DNA from: Comamonas testosteroni
GTDB lineage: Bacteria; Pseudomonadota; Gammaproteobacteria; Burkholderiales; Burkholderiaceae_C
Assembly: GCF_003569915.1 (NCBI RefSeq)
Contig: NZ_KZ984458.1
Span: 1 to 64,000, forward strand
Direction of reading: 5' to 3'
Length of the DNA: 64,000 bases
This document shows positions 1-8,969 of the stretch, one piece after another (positions within the stretch are counted from its first letter, which is position 1; every line of letters starts with the position of its first letter). The notes under the pieces were generated by a model. The model was given only the letters and a program-made list of their open reading frames with translations. It made no database searches and was not told where the DNA came from. A program made the position numbers and the translations under genes.

Positions 1-80
1 CCATCCCGAACAGGACAGTGAAACGAATTTGCGCCGATGATAGTGCGGGTTCCCGTGTGAAAGTAGGTCATCGTCAGGCT
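1..80 (+). rRNA. rrf: 5S ribosomal RNA, 3' part
   Basis: The window opens inside a 5S rRNA. The conserved stretch around CGAAC, GTGAAAC and GCGCCGATGATAGT is followed by GTGAAAGTAGGTCATCG and the closing strand CAGGCT, as at the 3' end of proteobacterial 5S genes. The 5' part and the rest of the rRNA operon lie before the window. The exact 3' end may be a base or two off. Confidence 0.93.
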
Positions 81-89
81 CTTACAGTG

Positions 90-126
90 AAAACCCCGCA
101 GTCCTCAAGGCTGCGGGGTTTTTTAT
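90..126 (+). terminator. Rho-independent terminator of the rRNA operon
   Basis: The G+C-rich stem AACCCCGCAG / CTGCGGGGTT with a short loop is followed at once by a T run. It begins about 10 bases after the 5S gene, where an rRNA operon terminator is expected. Confidence 0.92.
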
Positions 127-197
127 TGGGTGCTTCAAAAACAGGAGCGCCGAGCCAAGATCAAATAATGACTTGAGGCCGATAAATACCGAATACC

Positions 198-228
198 AAA
201 AAAGAGAGCGCATGGCGCTCTCTTTTTT
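198..228 (-). terminator. Terminator after the glutamine amidotransferase gene
   Basis: A perfect GAGAGCGC / GCGCTCTC stem is flanked by A and T runs, so it can work in both directions. It lies 30 bases beyond the stop codon of the minus-strand gene at 258-1025. Confidence 0.85.
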
Positions 229-257
229 GTTTGCAGCTTCAGGGAGCTATCGCTGGC

Positions 258-1025
258 TTAGTACGGCGCAGCCTGGCCATTCACAAACACTCGCAGTTCG
301 CCGCTCTGGAAGCTGGTCCATTGTTCGTTCTGGGTCAGCGGGGCGGTGACGATGATGGCGACCTTGTCCTGGGGTGTGGTTTCGCGGGAGAAGTCCACGC
401 TGAGGTCTTCGTCGGCCAGCTGCGCCTGGGCGAAGGGGTGTTGGCGCTCGATGTAGCAGAGGTAGGTGGTGGCGTGGGCCCAGAGGGCTTCACCGTTGGA
501 GAGCAGGAAGTTGAAGGTGCCGTGGGGTGCAATCTTGGCGGCCAGCTCGCGCAGGGTGCGGGTCAGTTCTTCGATGCTGGGCAGGGCGGCGTGGGATTTC
601 CACAGCTCTTGCATGATCCAGCAGAAGGCTTGTTCGCTGTCGGTGTTGCCTACGGGCTGAAAGTGAGCGTGCAGCTTGGGGGCGAAGTTCTTGAGGTCGC
701 CGTTGTGTGCAAAGACCCAGTTGCGGCCCCATAGCTCGCGTACAAAGGGGTGGCAGTTCTGCAGGCTGACCACGCCTTGTGTGGCCTTGCGGATATGGGC
801 GATGACGTTGGTGCTCTTGATTGGATATTCGCGGATGAGCTTGGCGATCTGGGAGTCGATGGCGCGTTCGTGGTCGACGAAGTGGCGCAGGCCTTTGTCT
901 TCAAAAAAGGCGATGCCCCAGCCGTCGGTGTGATCGCCGGTGTTGCCCGCACGCTGGGTGAAGCCCGAGAAGCTAAAGCGCACATCGGTGGGCGTGTTGC
1001 AGTTCATTCCAAGCAGCTGGCACAT
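258..1025 (-). CDS. Class II glutamine amidotransferase (YafJ-like)
   Basis: The 255-residue protein has an N-terminal nucleophile glutaminase domain. After removal of Met1, Cys2 (MCQLLGMNC) would be the nucleophile that releases ammonia from glutamine. Typical segments are HTDGWGIAFF near residue 32, ARKATQG-like HIRKATQGVV near 77, FAHNGDL near 104 and the NTDSEQAF stretch near 127. The length matches stand-alone YafJ-type proteins, which lack a fused synthetase domain and whose acceptor is unknown. The gene stands alone, with a terminator behind it and no partner synthetase nearby. The family call is firm, but the substrate cannot be told. Confidence 0.9.
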   Translation of the reverse strand: MCQLLGMNCNTPTDVRFSFSGFTQRAGNTGDHTDGWGIAFFEDKGLRHFVDHERAIDSQIAKLIREYPIKSTNVIAHIRKATQGVVSLQNCHPFVRELWGRNWVFAHNGDLKNFAPKLHAHFQPVGNTDSEQAFCWIMQELWKSHAALPSIEELTRTLRELAAKIAPHGTFNFLLSNGEALWAHATTYLCYIERQHPFAQAQLADEDLSVDFSRETTPQDKVAIIVTAPLTQNEQWTSFQSGELRVFVNGQAAPY

Positions 1026-1086
1026 GGGGTCGTCACATCTTTACTGAGCAAAAATCCTTTATAGCCCAAGCCAATACCTGAGCATG

Positions 1087-1109
1087 AAAAAAGCAGCCTG
1101 AGCTGCCTT
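1087..1109 (-). terminator. Terminator after the tautomerase genes
   Basis: On the minus strand GGCAGC, a short loop and GCTGC are followed by six T. It lies 20 bases past the stop of the second tautomerase gene. Confidence 0.75.
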
Positions 1110-1128
1110 GAATATGGGGTGAAAGCGC

Positions 1129-1317
1129 TTATTCGCGCTCGGACCAGAGCTTGCCGCCGGTGGCCCAGTCGTGGCGCTTGATGTCGGTGATGATGATGTC
1201 CACCGATTCGGGCGAGCCGCCCAGCACTTCCACGCTGACGCGGGTGATTTCTTCGACCAGCTTGCGCTTTTGTTCGACGGTGCGGCCTTCCATCATTTCG
1301 ACATGGTAGGTGGGCAT
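1129..1317 (-). CDS. 4-oxalocrotonate tautomerase family protein (copy 2)
   Basis: The 62-residue protein begins Met-Pro, so after Met removal Pro1 would be the catalytic base of the tautomerase superfamily. GRTVEQKRKLVEEIT and the C-terminal ATGGKLWSE follow the small-subunit 4-OT pattern, which normally forms hexamers. It is about three-quarters identical to the product of the adjacent gene at 1365-1553 and probably arose from it by tandem duplication. The two are 47 bases apart on the same strand and are likely co-transcribed. AGGAGAG sits just upstream of the ATG. The substrate is unknown: no catechol meta-cleavage genes adjoin it. Confidence 0.88.
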   Translation of the reverse strand: MPTYHVEMMEGRTVEQKRKLVEEITRVSVEVLGGSPESVDIIITDIKRHDWATGGKLWSERE

Positions 1318-1364
1318 GGGTTCTCTCCTGTGAATGAAGCGCTGATGATACTTGGCGAAAAGGC

Positions 1365-1553
1365 TCAGTTCTGCTCGGACCAGAGCTTGCCGCCGGTGGC
1401 CCAGTTTTCGCGTTTGACGTCGGTGATGATGATGTCCACGGACTCGGGCGCGCTGCCCAGCACTTCGGTGGTGACGCGGGTCACGGCTTCGACGAGCTGG
1501 CGCTTTTGCTCGACAGTGCGGCCTTCAAACAGTTCGATGTGATAGGTGGGCAT
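1365..1553 (-). CDS. 4-oxalocrotonate tautomerase family protein (copy 1)
   Basis: This is a 62-residue tautomerase with N-terminal Pro after Met and the same length and layout as the downstream copy (GRTVEQKR, SVDIIITDVKRE, ATGGKLWSE). A longer reading frame continues upstream to 1934, but the ATG at 1553 is chosen because AAGGAG lies 7-8 bases before it, the Met-Pro start is catalytic in the family, and the upstream part has no family features and overlaps the next gene. It is the first gene of a two-gene unit. The substrate is not known. Confidence 0.88.
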   Translation of the reverse strand: MPTYHIELFEGRTVEQKRQLVEAVTRVTTEVLGSAPESVDIIITDVKRENWATGGKLWSEQN

Positions 1554-1615
1554 CTCGGTCTCCTTGCGTGGTGGTGATAGGCCCCGGCTGCGCAAGAAGT
1601 GCTTGCTGCAGCGGC

Positions 1616-1834
1616 TCAGGCCGTGGAATCGGTAGGCGGCAGAGGCTGGGCGCATACCGGGCAGATGCAGCGTTTGCCACGTTCCTCGGCGGGCAGGCGC
1701 TCCAGCGCTTCTTTGGATACGGGTGTCTGCATGCACCAGCAGCTTTCGGGCGGCAGGCCTGCGCTGATGGCGCACTGGTTGGGCTGGCCGCACAGCGGGC
1801 AGGAGCTGGTGTCGATGGACTGGGAAACTTGCAT
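1616..1834 (-). CDS. Cysteine-rich CWC family protein
   Basis: This is a small protein of 72 residues with three Cys clusters: CPLCGQPNQC, SCWCMQ (the CWC motif) and RCICPVC near the C terminus. The pattern suggests a zinc-binding knuckle, as in the Cys-rich CWC family common in Betaproteobacteria, whose role is unknown. The ATG at 1834 is preferred over a TTG start at 1879 because family proteins begin shortly before the first CPxC. It lies upstream of the tautomerase pair on the same strand and could share its transcript. Confidence 0.72.
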   Translation of the reverse strand: MQVSQSIDTSSCPLCGQPNQCAISAGLPPESCWCMQTPVSKEALERLPAEERGKRCICPVCAQPLPPTDSTA

Positions 1835-2012
1835 GCTCGCCAGTGTAGGTGGCGCGCTCTTGCCTGCTGCAGCGCTCAAGAAAAATGCACTCCGCAGAGT
1901 GCATTTTTGAGAGCTGCTTGTCCGTAGTCCGCAATGGCTTCAGATGAAAATCATGCTGAAGTCATTACATATCATGGGCATGCCACTCCTGAATCAGGAG
2001 TGGTCAAGCGCT

Positions 2013-4202
2013 TCAGGCGCCGGCCTTGACCTTCAGACGCCAGGCGTGCAGCAGCGGCTCGGTGTAGCCCGAAGGCTGTTCCTTGCCCTTGAAGACCAGG
2101 TCCAGAGCGGCCTGGAAGGCTGCGCCGTTGGGGTTGGCCACCAGGCTCTTGTAAGCGGCGTCGCCCGCGTTTTGCTCGTCCACCACCTTGGCCATGCGGG
2201 CAAAGCTGTCACGCACCATGGCTTCGGTCACCACGCCGTGCTGCAGCCAGTTGGCGATGTGCTGGCTGGAGATGCGCAGCGTGGCGCGGTCTTCCATCAG
2301 GCCCACGTTGTGGATGTCGGGCACCTTGGAGCAGCCCACGCCCTGGTCGATCCAGCGCACGACGTAGCCCAGAATGCCTTGCACGTTGTTGTCCACTTCC
2401 TGCTGCTTTTCAGCGTCAGACCAGTTGGGGTTGCTGGACACGGGCACTTGCAGAATGGCGTTGATCAGATCGTCGCGGGCAGCGTCGGCATCGGTCTTTT
2501 CCAGCTCTTGCTGCACTTCGGCCACATTGACCTGGTGGTAGTGCAGAGCGTGCAGCGTAGCGCCGGTGGGCGAGGGCACCCAAGCGGTGTTGGCACCGGC
2601 CTTGGGCTGGGCAATCTTTTGCTCCAGCATGGCCTTCATCAGGTCAGGCATGGCCCACATGCCCTTGCCGATCTGGGCGCGGCCGCGCAGGCCCATGCCC
2701 AGGCCGACCAGCACATTGCTCTTTTCGTAAGCAGGCAGCCAGGCGCAGGTCTTCATGTCGGCCTTGCGCACCATGGGGCCGGCGTACATGGCGGTGTGCA
2801 TTTCGTCGCCCGTGCGGTCCAGGAAGCCGGTGTTGATGAAGGCCACGCGTGCGGGAGCAGCAGCAATCGCAGCCTTCAGGTTCACGGTGGTGCGGCGCTC
2901 TTCGTCCATGATGCCCAGCTTGACGGTGTTCTCGGGCAGGCCCAGAACCTTCTCGACGCGGCCGAACAGTTCGTTGGCGAACGCAGCTTCAGCGGGGCCG
3001 TGCATCTTGGGCTTGACGATGTAGACGCTGCCGGTGCGGCTGTTGCGAATACCGTTGGCGCCGCCCTTCAGGTCATGAATGGCGATGGTGGTGGTCACCA
3101 TGGCGTCCATGATGCCTTCGGGGATTTCCTTCTTGTCCGCGCCCCACAGAATGGCGGGGTTGGTCATCAGGTGGCCCACGTTACGCACAAACATCAGCGA
3201 GCGGCCATGCAGCTTGAGCGGCTTGCCGTCAGCGCCGGTGTATTCGCGGTCGGCGTTCAGGCCGCGGGTCACGGTCTTGCCGCCCTTTTCAAAGGACTCG
3301 GTCAGCGAGCCCTTCAGAATGCCCAGCCAGTTGGCGTAGCCGTTGATCTTGTCTTCCGCGTCCACAGCGGCCACGGAGTCTTCCAGGTCCAGAATGGTGG
3401 ACAGAGCGGCTTCCACCACCACGTCGGCCACGCCAGCGGCGTCAGTGCCGCCAATGGGAGTCGCCTTATTGATGATGATGTCGATGTGGATGCCATTGTT
3501 CTTGAGCAGCACGGACTTGGGAGCTGCGGCATCGCCCTGGTAGCCGATGAACTTGGCTTCGTCCTTCAGGCCGGTCTTGCTGCCGTCCTTCAGGCTCACG
3601 ACCAGCTTGCCGCCTTCGATGGCGTAGCCGGTGGAATCCTTGTGCGAACCAGCGGCCAGAGGTGCTGCCTGATCCAGGAAGTTGCGTGCAAATTCGATGA
3701 CCTTGGCGCCGCGCACGGGGTTGTAGCCCTTGCCCTTTTCAGCGCCGCCTTCTTCGCTGATGGCGTCCGTGCCATACAGCGCGTCATACAGAGAGCCCCA
3801 GCGTGCGTTGGCCGCGTTCAGAGCGTAGCGGGCGTTCAGGATAGGCACGACCAGCTGAGGGCCGGCCTGAATGGCCAGCTCGGCGTCCACGTTCTCGGTC
3901 GTGGCCTTGGCGCCGGTGGGTTGCTCCACCAGATAGCCGATGGTAGTCAGGAACTGGCGATAGGCAGCCATGTCCTTGATAGGGCCGGGGTTGGCCTTGT
4001 GCCAGGTGTCCAGCTCTGCTTGCAGGCGGTCACGCTCGGCCAGCAGGGCAGCGTTCTTGGGGGCCAGATCGGCCACGATGGCATCAAAGCCCTTCCAGAA
4101 GGCTTCTTGATCCACGCCAGTGCCGGGCAGCACTTGCGTGTTCACAAAGTTGTACAGCTCGGTGGCGACTTGCAGGCCGTGGACTTGGGTGCGATCAGTC
4201 AT
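2013..4202 (-). CDS. glcB: Malate synthase G
   Basis: The 729-residue protein has the length and layout of malate synthase G, which condenses glyoxylate with acetyl-CoA to give malate in the glyoxylate/glycolate pathway. Recognisable parts are the N-terminal [17 protein letters not shown], the [10 protein letters not shown] region, [15 protein letters not shown] in the barrel, and [17 protein letters not shown] near the active site. The gene is monocistronic. Its start is followed upstream by a 450-base intergenic region shared with the divergent gene at 4651. No isocitrate lyase gene is in the window. Confidence 0.97.
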   Translation of the reverse strand: MTDRTQVHGLQVATELYNFVNTQVLPGTGVDQEAFWKGFDAIVADLAPKNAALLAERDRLQAELDTWHKANPGPIKDMAAYRQFLTTIGYLVEQPTGAKATTENVDAELAIQAGPQLVVPILNARYALNAANARWGSLYDALYGTDAISEEGGAEKGKGYNPVRGAKVIEFARNFLDQAAPLAAGSHKDSTGYAIEGGKLVVSLKDGSKTGLKDEAKFIGYQGDAAAPKSVLLKNNGIHIDIIINKATPIGGTDAAGVADVVVEAALSTILDLEDSVAAVDAEDKINGYANWLGILKGSLTESFEKGGKTVTRGLNADREYTGADGKPLKLHGRSLMFVRNVGHLMTNPAILWGADKKEIPEGIMDAMVTTTIAIHDLKGGANGIRNSRTGSVYIVKPKMHGPAEAAFANELFGRVEKVLGLPENTVKLGIMDEERRTTVNLKAAIAAAPARVAFINTGFLDRTGDEMHTAMYAGPMVRKADMKTCAWLPAYEKSNVLVGLGMGLRGRAQIGKGMWAMPDLMKAMLEQKIAQPKAGANTAWVPSPTGATLHALHYHQVNVAEVQQELEKTDADAARDDLINAILQVPVSSNPNWSDAEKQQEVDNNVQGILGYVVRWIDQGVGCSKVPDIHNVGLMEDRATLRISSQHIANWLQHGVVTEAMVRDSFARMAKVVDEQNAGDAAYKSLVANPNGAAFQAALDLVFKGKEQPSGYTEPLLHAWRLKVKAGA

Positions 4203-4650
4203 GTGAAACCTCTGGTTGATGTCTCTAGATATTCAGGAGTCGTTGCCCATCATGGGCAGCTTGTGATGACACTGTATTTGAATTTTTTGAGTACATAAAT
4301 AACCTAAAAAGTTCAAAACTAGTGATGTTTGTATATGGAATGCCATGGCCAGCGTCATGCTGATCAGTTCTGATGGGGTGGCGGTGTGATGCTGGCTTCA
4401 ATGCAACGCTTCGGCGGCAGGCATGCGCGAGAAAGCTTCTTCAAAATTGATAGCTATCAGCCTATGTATTTATTAGACAGAAGGCCTAAAACACTCAATA
4501 TGTCGCGGTTTCCGATGTGAGTGCGTGCTTGCAATTAATGCGAATTTGTCTGTCATAAATTCACAATTGCAATCAGAAATGACTGGTTACACTGAGTTCA
4601 CCGCATTGAGTTTGATCTCAATCAGTCATTTATCACTTTAGGAGGCTCGA
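4203..4650. other. Intergenic region between glcB and the Roadblock-like gene
   Basis: About 450 A+T-richer bases separate two divergent genes and must hold both promoters. I see one copy of the dispersed palindromic repeat (listed separately at 4441). TAGGAGG lies 7 bases before the ATG at 4651 and is a strong ribosome binding site. TGGTTACACT near 4583-4592 could be an extended -10 element for the plus-strand gene, but no convincing -35 goes with it. Confidence 0.5.
4441..4490 (+). repeat. Dispersed palindromic repeat copy (TCAAAATTGATAGCT family)
   Basis: TCAAAATTGATAGCT begins the element and AAGGCCTAAAA ends it, matching the ends of the copies at 45772 and 52741. The middle part has diverged and forms only a weak hairpin. 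It lies in a promoter region, not near a gene end. Confidence 0.55.
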
Positions 4651-5010
4651 ATGGCAAATCTGAATGAAAGCTTGCAAGATCTGATGACCCTGGACGGCGC
4701 TCTGTGCGCAGCCGTGGTGGACTACAACAGCGGCATGCTGCTGGGCAGCATCGGCTCCGGCGTGGATCTGGAACTGGCCGCTGCTGGCAACACCGAAGTG
4801 GTGCGCGCCAAGATGAAGACCATGAAGTCTCTGGGCCTGAACGACAGCATTGAAGACATTCTGATCACCCTGGGCAAGCAGTACCACATCCTGCGCCCCG
4901 CAGAAAAGCTCAACGGCATCTTCATCTATTACGTGCTGGACAGCGGCCGCGCCAACCTGGCTCTGGCCCGTCGCAAGATTGCGGACGTGGAATCCAAGAT
5001 CACCATGTAA
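4651..5010 (+). CDS. Small Roadblock/LC7-like protein
   Basis: This 119-residue soluble protein has no signal peptide or membrane segment. The pattern LDGALCAAVVDYNSGMLLGSI, a central helix with VVRAKMKTMK, a strand ILITLGKQYHILRP, and a closing helix RANLALARRKIADVE fits the Roadblock/LC7 fold. Members of that fold act as scaffolds or regulators of small GTPases and in bacterial polarity and signalling systems. The fold is my inference from the strand-helix pattern, without a profile search. It has a strong ribosome binding site (TAGGAGG) and its own terminator at 5034. No GTPase gene is adjacent, but a two-component pair lies convergently downstream. Confidence 0.65.
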   Translation: MANLNESLQDLMTLDGALCAAVVDYNSGMLLGSIGSGVDLELAAAGNTEVVRAKMKTMKSLGLNDSIEDILITLGKQYHILRPAEKLNGIFIYYVLDSGRANLALARRKIADVESKITM

Positions 5011-5033
5011 TCAGGCTGCGGCTTGAAGACATG

Positions 5034-5058
5034 AAACGGACCCTCGGGTCCGTTTTTG
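5034..5058 (+). terminator. Terminator between convergent genes
   Basis: AACGGACCC, the loop TC and GGGTCCGTT are followed by a T run. It ends the Roadblock-like gene. On the other strand it could serve the response-regulator gene, though an A run on the left is weak. Confidence 0.85.
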
Positions 5059-5100
5059 TTTGTGGGGCTGAATCAGGTCGCGCTATCAAGCCGCGATATA

Positions 5101-5787
5101 TCAAGCAGCAATCAGCGGCGCGCGGAACTGGTAGCCCACTTTTTGCTGCGACTGCAGCGGCACGGCCAGCGGCGTCACGCGCTCGATGCGGCGGCGCAGG
5201 CGGTAGATGGTGGCGTGCAGGCTGTTGTCCGAGTCCGCGGCATGGCTCAGCCCCAGCAGGCTGCGGATATGGTCGCGGCTGACGGTGTCGCCATTGGCCT
5301 GCAAAAAGCATTCCATCAGCATCAGGTCGGTGGCGCTCAGCTCCACGGTCTGGCCGTCAGGCGCGGTGAGGATGCTGCGGCGGCTGTCCAGCTTCCAGGC
5401 CGTGGCCGTCTTGGCCGTGGTCATGATGCGGCGGTGCACGGCGCGCACGGCCAGCTCCACTTGCTCGAAGGTCACGGGCTTGGTCAGATACATGTCGGCC
5501 CCGGCGTTGATGACCTCGGCAAACACTTCGGGCCCGAGGCGACCGGAGACGATGAGCACACCGGCCTGCGTGCGCTTGCGGATGATGCGCAGCAGCTCGG
5601 TACCAGCCACGCCGGGCAGCATCAGATCGAGCACATAGAAGTCAAAGCGGTAGGGCGCTTCATCGGCCAGCAGGTCGCTGCTGTCGCCATAGGCCGTGAC
5701 ATTCACGTCTTGGCTGCGCAGGTGTTGAGCCAGAAATTCGCAGTACTCGGTGTCGTCGTCAACCAGGGCGAGGGTGGCGGGCAGCAT
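5101..5787 (-). CDS. OmpR-family response regulator
   Basis: This 228-residue two-domain regulator has a receiver domain at about residues 5-118, with the acidic pocket VDDD, phospho-acceptor Asp54 in YVLDLMLPG and the conserved Lys in YLTKPV. A C-terminal winged helix at about 130-225 contains LSATDLMLMECFLQANG, RDHIRSLLG and the recognition-helix region LHATIYRLRRRIE. It starts 13 bases after the histidine kinase gene upstream, so the two form an operon and a cognate pair. The signal and target genes are unknown. Confidence 0.93.
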   Translation of the reverse strand: MLPATLALVDDDTEYCEFLAQHLRSQDVNVTAYGDSSDLLADEAPYRFDFYVLDLMLPGVAGTELLRIIRKRTQAGVLIVSGRLGPEVFAEVINAGADMYLTKPVTFEQVELAVRAVHRRIMTTAKTATAWKLDSRRSILTAPDGQTVELSATDLMLMECFLQANGDTVSRDHIRSLLGLSHAADSDNSLHATIYRLRRRIERVTPLAVPLQSQQKVGYQFRAPLIAA

Positions 5788-5799
5788 GTGTCTGTAGCT

Positions 5800-7014
5800 T
5801 TATTCGGCAAGGCCTTGGGGAATGACCAGTCGCATGACGGTGCCGTGCGGCTGGTTGGGCAGAGCTTCTACTGTACCTTGGTGCAGCTGCAGCACGGAGC
5901 GCACGATGAACAGGCCCAGCCCCGCGCCCGTGCGGTGGCGGCTGTTGTGGCCGCGCGAGCCTTTGTCAAACAGGCGCGGGCGCAGCTCTTCGGGGATGCC
6001 GGGGCCGAGGTCGGCCACTTCCAGAATCAGGGCCAGCGGCTCGTCGGACTCTGAAATGCGCAGCGCCACCTGCGTATCCGCCGGCGCATAGGCCAGCGCG
6101 TTGTTGAGCAGATTGCGAATCGTCAGCCGCATCAGCGCGGGGTGCAGCTGCACGGTGCGTGGCCGCGTCAGCCACTGCACATCGATGCGCGGGCGCTGGT
6201 CGGCGGCAATATCGTGCAGCACCAGCTTGATCAGCGTGGGCAGATCGGTCTCGCTCGACGCCCCGGCCTTGCCACCCACGGCGAGGATGGTGCCTGCGGC
6301 CAGCGTGTTGTCCAGCGTGCCAATGACCTGCTGCAGCACATGCTCGGCGCGCAGCAGTGCCTTGGTGGCGGGCGTGGCGTCCGGCAGATGCAGATCGTCG
6401 ATGGCCTTGAGTGTGGCCTGCATGGCGGCGGAGGCATTGTTCAGCGGCTGGCGAATCTCGTGCGACAGCAACTGCAGCATATCGTTGTGCTCGGCCAGCA
6501 TGGCCGTGCGCCAGTCCAGCAGGGTGCGCAGCTTGTCCATCTCGCCCGCATCGTGACGGCTGCTGCGCAGTTGCTGGTGCAGGGTCTGCAACTGCTCGCG
6601 CTGGCGCGCAATGACTTCGCCGCGCGCATATTCGCGGCTCACGTCCTGCATCACCATCAGCACCGCGTGGCGGCCAGAGCCATCGACCGCAGCGGGGCGC
6701 AGCCGAATGCGCCGGTGCAGCGGCGTGCCCAGCTCGTCCTCGCGGGTCTCGTCATATTCCTGGGCCAGGCCCTGGGCTGCTGCTGCAAAGTGCTGGCTGT
6801 GCGTGGCCCAGGCCTGGGGCTTGAGCAACTGCTGCAGCGGCTGGCCGATGGCGGTGGCCTGCGGCAGGCCAAACCACTGGCACCAGGGCTCGGTGGCCAT
6901 CTGCAGCAGGCCGTCGGTGCCCCAGAGCGCGCAGCCCAGCCCGGTCTGCCCCAGCAACTCGGGCAGCGGTTGCATCGTGGCCGGGGTGGTAGTGGATGGC
7001 TGTGAATCCGTCAT
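5800..7014 (-). CDS. Sensor histidine kinase, soluble, with PAS-like N terminus
   Basis: The protein of about 404 residues has an N-terminal PAS-like sensor region (GCALWGTDGLLQMATEPW), a linker likely to be coiled coil (residues about 130-185), an H-box LLSHEIRQPLNN with phospho-His, an N-box NLLNNALAYAP, and ATP-lid motifs DLGPGIPEE and GAGLGLFIVRS. There is no membrane segment, so it senses something in the cytoplasm. The reading frame opens with another ATG at 7065 that adds 17 residues. Neither start has a clear ribosome binding site; 7014 is preferred because the extra residues look non-conserved. It is upstream of and co-transcribed with the response regulator. Confidence 0.88.
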   Translation of the reverse strand: MTDSQPSTTTPATMQPLPELLGQTGLGCALWGTDGLLQMATEPWCQWFGLPQATAIGQPLQQLLKPQAWATHSQHFAAAAQGLAQEYDETREDELGTPLHRRIRLRPAAVDGSGRHAVLMVMQDVSREYARGEVIARQREQLQTLHQQLRSSRHDAGEMDKLRTLLDWRTAMLAEHNDMLQLLSHEIRQPLNNASAAMQATLKAIDDLHLPDATPATKALLRAEHVLQQVIGTLDNTLAAGTILAVGGKAGASSETDLPTLIKLVLHDIAADQRPRIDVQWLTRPRTVQLHPALMRLTIRNLLNNALAYAPADTQVALRISESDEPLALILEVADLGPGIPEELRPRLFDKGSRGHNSRHRTGAGLGLFIVRSVLQLHQGTVEALPNQPHGTVMRLVIPQGLAE

Positions 7015-7065
7015 GACATGGGCTGGCGGGTGCCTGGCAATGGTGCTTCCAAAATCATAGGGCAA

Positions 7066-7409
7066 AGACCGGCAGGCCAGAGACAGCCATAGCTGCCGCG
7101 AATAACCGATATGCCAGTGTCGAAATCCCTTTTAATTTTGATGCAAACGTATATAAACACCAATGATTCGTTTTTAACTTGTGACTTCTAGTTAAGATAT
7201 AAAAAATTGCCGCTTCATGCGTACGCCATCTGAAGCCGCCGCAACGCTGACTGACTGCATGAATACTGATAGCAGTCAGCCCTTGAAGTCCAATGACTTC
7301 AAATAAAAATAACTGAACATTCAAAGCTGCTTGTAGGGTATATGCTATTTAAAAGATAGCAAAATGCGACCCTGCAGGAGACAACACCGACCAGACAGGA
7401 GCAGCGGTC
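7066..7409. other. A+T-rich intergenic region before a LysR gene
   Basis: This stretch of about 345 bases between divergent genes is clearly A+T-richer than its surroundings. AAGATATAAAAA near 7193 could serve as a -10 region. A short hairpin TGCTAT / ATAGCA lies at 7347-7365, close to the LysR gene, and GCAGGAG precedes that gene. No small gene or RNA gene is recognisable. Confidence 0.4.
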
Positions 7410-8345
7410 ATGGACAAACTCAAGGCATTTGAGTCATTCGTATCAGTCGCCACCCGGGGTAGCCTCACCGCCGCCGCCAAGGCCGAAGGCGTGGCGCCCG
7501 CCATCATGGGGCGTCGCCTCGATGCGCTGGAAGAGCATCTGGGCGTCAAGCTCATGGTGCGCACCACGCGCCGTATTTCCCTCACGCATGAAGGCAGCGC
7601 GTTTCTGGAAGATTGCCAGCGCCTGCTGTCCGACGTGTCCAACGCCGAAGCCAGCGTCAGCGCGGGCGGCGTCAAGGCCACGGGCCATCTGCGCATTACC
7701 GCGCCTGCCGGTTTTGGCCGCCGCCATGTGGCGCCGCTGGTGCCGCGTTTTCGTGATCTGCACACCGAAGTCACCATCTCGCTGAACCTGAGCGACCGCG
7801 TGGTCGATCTGGCCGGTGAAGGCTTTGACTGCGCGGTGCGTGTGGGCGATCTGCCCGACTCGGCCCTGGTCAGCGTGCGTATTGCCGACAATCGCCGCCT
7901 GTGCGTGGCCACGCCCGCCTATCTGGAGCGCCGCGGCACGCCCAAGCACCCCAGCGAGCTGACCCAGCATGACTGCCTGACGCTGTCGTCCGACGCTTCG
8001 CAAACGCGCGGCTGGGCGTTTCGCATTCCCCACCCCGAAAGCGGCACCAGCGAAGTCGTGCACTTCAAGCCGGGTGGTCCGCTGGACTGCTCCGACGGTC
8101 AGGTGTTGCACGACTGGTGCCTGGGCGGCTGGGGCATTGCCTGGCGCAGCACCTGGGAGGTGGAGGCCGAAATCGCCGCAGGCCGACTGGTGCCCGTGCT
8201 GGAAGACTTTGCCGCGCCGCCCAATGGCATCTTCGTCGTCTTCCCCCAGCGCAAGCACATGCCGCTGCGCGTGCGCATGTGGATCGACTACCTCAAGCAC
8301 CATTACAACCAGCCGGAGTTCTTCCGCCTGGGCCTGGAAGCCTGA
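7410..8345 (+). CDS. LysR-family transcriptional regulator
   Basis: This 311-residue regulator has an N-terminal winged helix-turn-helix (MDKLKAFESFVSVATRGSLT, AAAKAEGVAPAIMGRRLDALE, LMVRTTRRISLTHEG) at about residues 1-62. A substrate-binding domain begins at GHLRITAPAGFGRRHVAPL near residue 93. The N-terminal pattern and the GHLRIT start of the effector domain fit the group of LysR regulators related to DsdC and AaeR. No divergent target gene is evident, since the histidine kinase is 345 bases away. The target and inducer are unknown. Confidence 0.93.
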   Translation: MDKLKAFESFVSVATRGSLTAAAKAEGVAPAIMGRRLDALEEHLGVKLMVRTTRRISLTHEGSAFLEDCQRLLSDVSNAEASVSAGGVKATGHLRITAPAGFGRRHVAPLVPRFRDLHTEVTISLNLSDRVVDLAGEGFDCAVRVGDLPDSALVSVRIADNRRLCVATPAYLERRGTPKHPSELTQHDCLTLSSDASQTRGWAFRIPHPESGTSEVVHFKPGGPLDCSDGQVLHDWCLGGWGIAWRSTWEVEAEIAAGRLVPVLEDFAAPPNGIFVVFPQRKHMPLRVRMWIDYLKHHYNQPEFFRLGLEA

Positions 8346-8439
8346 GCTGGAGCGGCAGGCGTAAAAGGGTAGACAATGGCCCGGTCGCTGCAGTGGCACC
8401 GTCGCTGCAAACTTCCCTGATCTTCTCTATCGCCTAGCC

Positions 8440-8886
8440 ATGACTCTTGAAGCTGTTCTTGCCAGCGTGCACCTGCTGGCCATTCTGACCCTGGTGGTGT
8501 TCCTGACCAGCCAGGCTGCCCTGTGCCGTGTGGAGTGGATGAGCGCCGCTGTCGTGCAGCGCCTGGCGCGGCTGGACATGATTTACGGCATTGCCGCAGT
8601 CATCGTGCTGATCAGTGGTCTGGTGCGGCTGTTCTGGGGCGTCAAAGGGCCGGGTGCCTATGTCGCATCGCCGCTGTTTCACCTCAAGATGACCTTGTTC
8701 GTGGTGGCGGTGCTGCTCTCGCTCAAGCCCACCTTCACCTTCCGCCGCTGGAAAAAGACGCTGGATGCCACCGGCCAGCTGCCCGCGCCCGAGGAGGTCA
8801 AGCAGACCCGCAAATGGGTGATGTGGCAAGGCCATCTGGTGCCGGTGATTGCCGTGGTCGCGGTTTTCTGGGCGCGTGGCATGTAA
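8440..8886 (+). CDS. DUF2214 family membrane protein
   Basis: The 148-residue inner-membrane protein has about four hydrophobic helices: residues 5-25, 48-68 ([20 protein letters not shown]), 84-100 ([14 protein letters not shown]) and 128-145. The [11 protein letters not shown] region and the basic FRRWKK after the third helix match DUF2214 proteins, whose function is unknown. The gene lies 83 bases before argS, possibly on the same transcript. A larger frame overlapping it to 10679 is only the upstream extension of argS. Confidence 0.8.
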   Translation: MTLEAVLASVHLLAILTLVVFLTSQAALCRVEWMSAAVVQRLARLDMIYGIAAVIVLISGLVRLFWGVKGPGAYVASPLFHLKMTLFVVAVLLSLKPTFTFRRWKKTLDATGQLPAPEEVKQTRKWVMWQGHLVPVIAVVAVFWARGM

Positions 8887-8969
8887 ATTTGTGCGCCTGC
8901 AACACAGTGTTGCAGGCATGCAATCCAGCTCGGCAGCGGGGAACGGGGCAGGCACGTAAAATCCCCGCC

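Noticed and set aside
1944-4298. 784-codon open frame on the plus strand
   Set aside because: It lies antisense to malate synthase G and its Val/His/Gly/Ala-rich translation has no family features; it is a shadow frame of high-G+C coding DNA.
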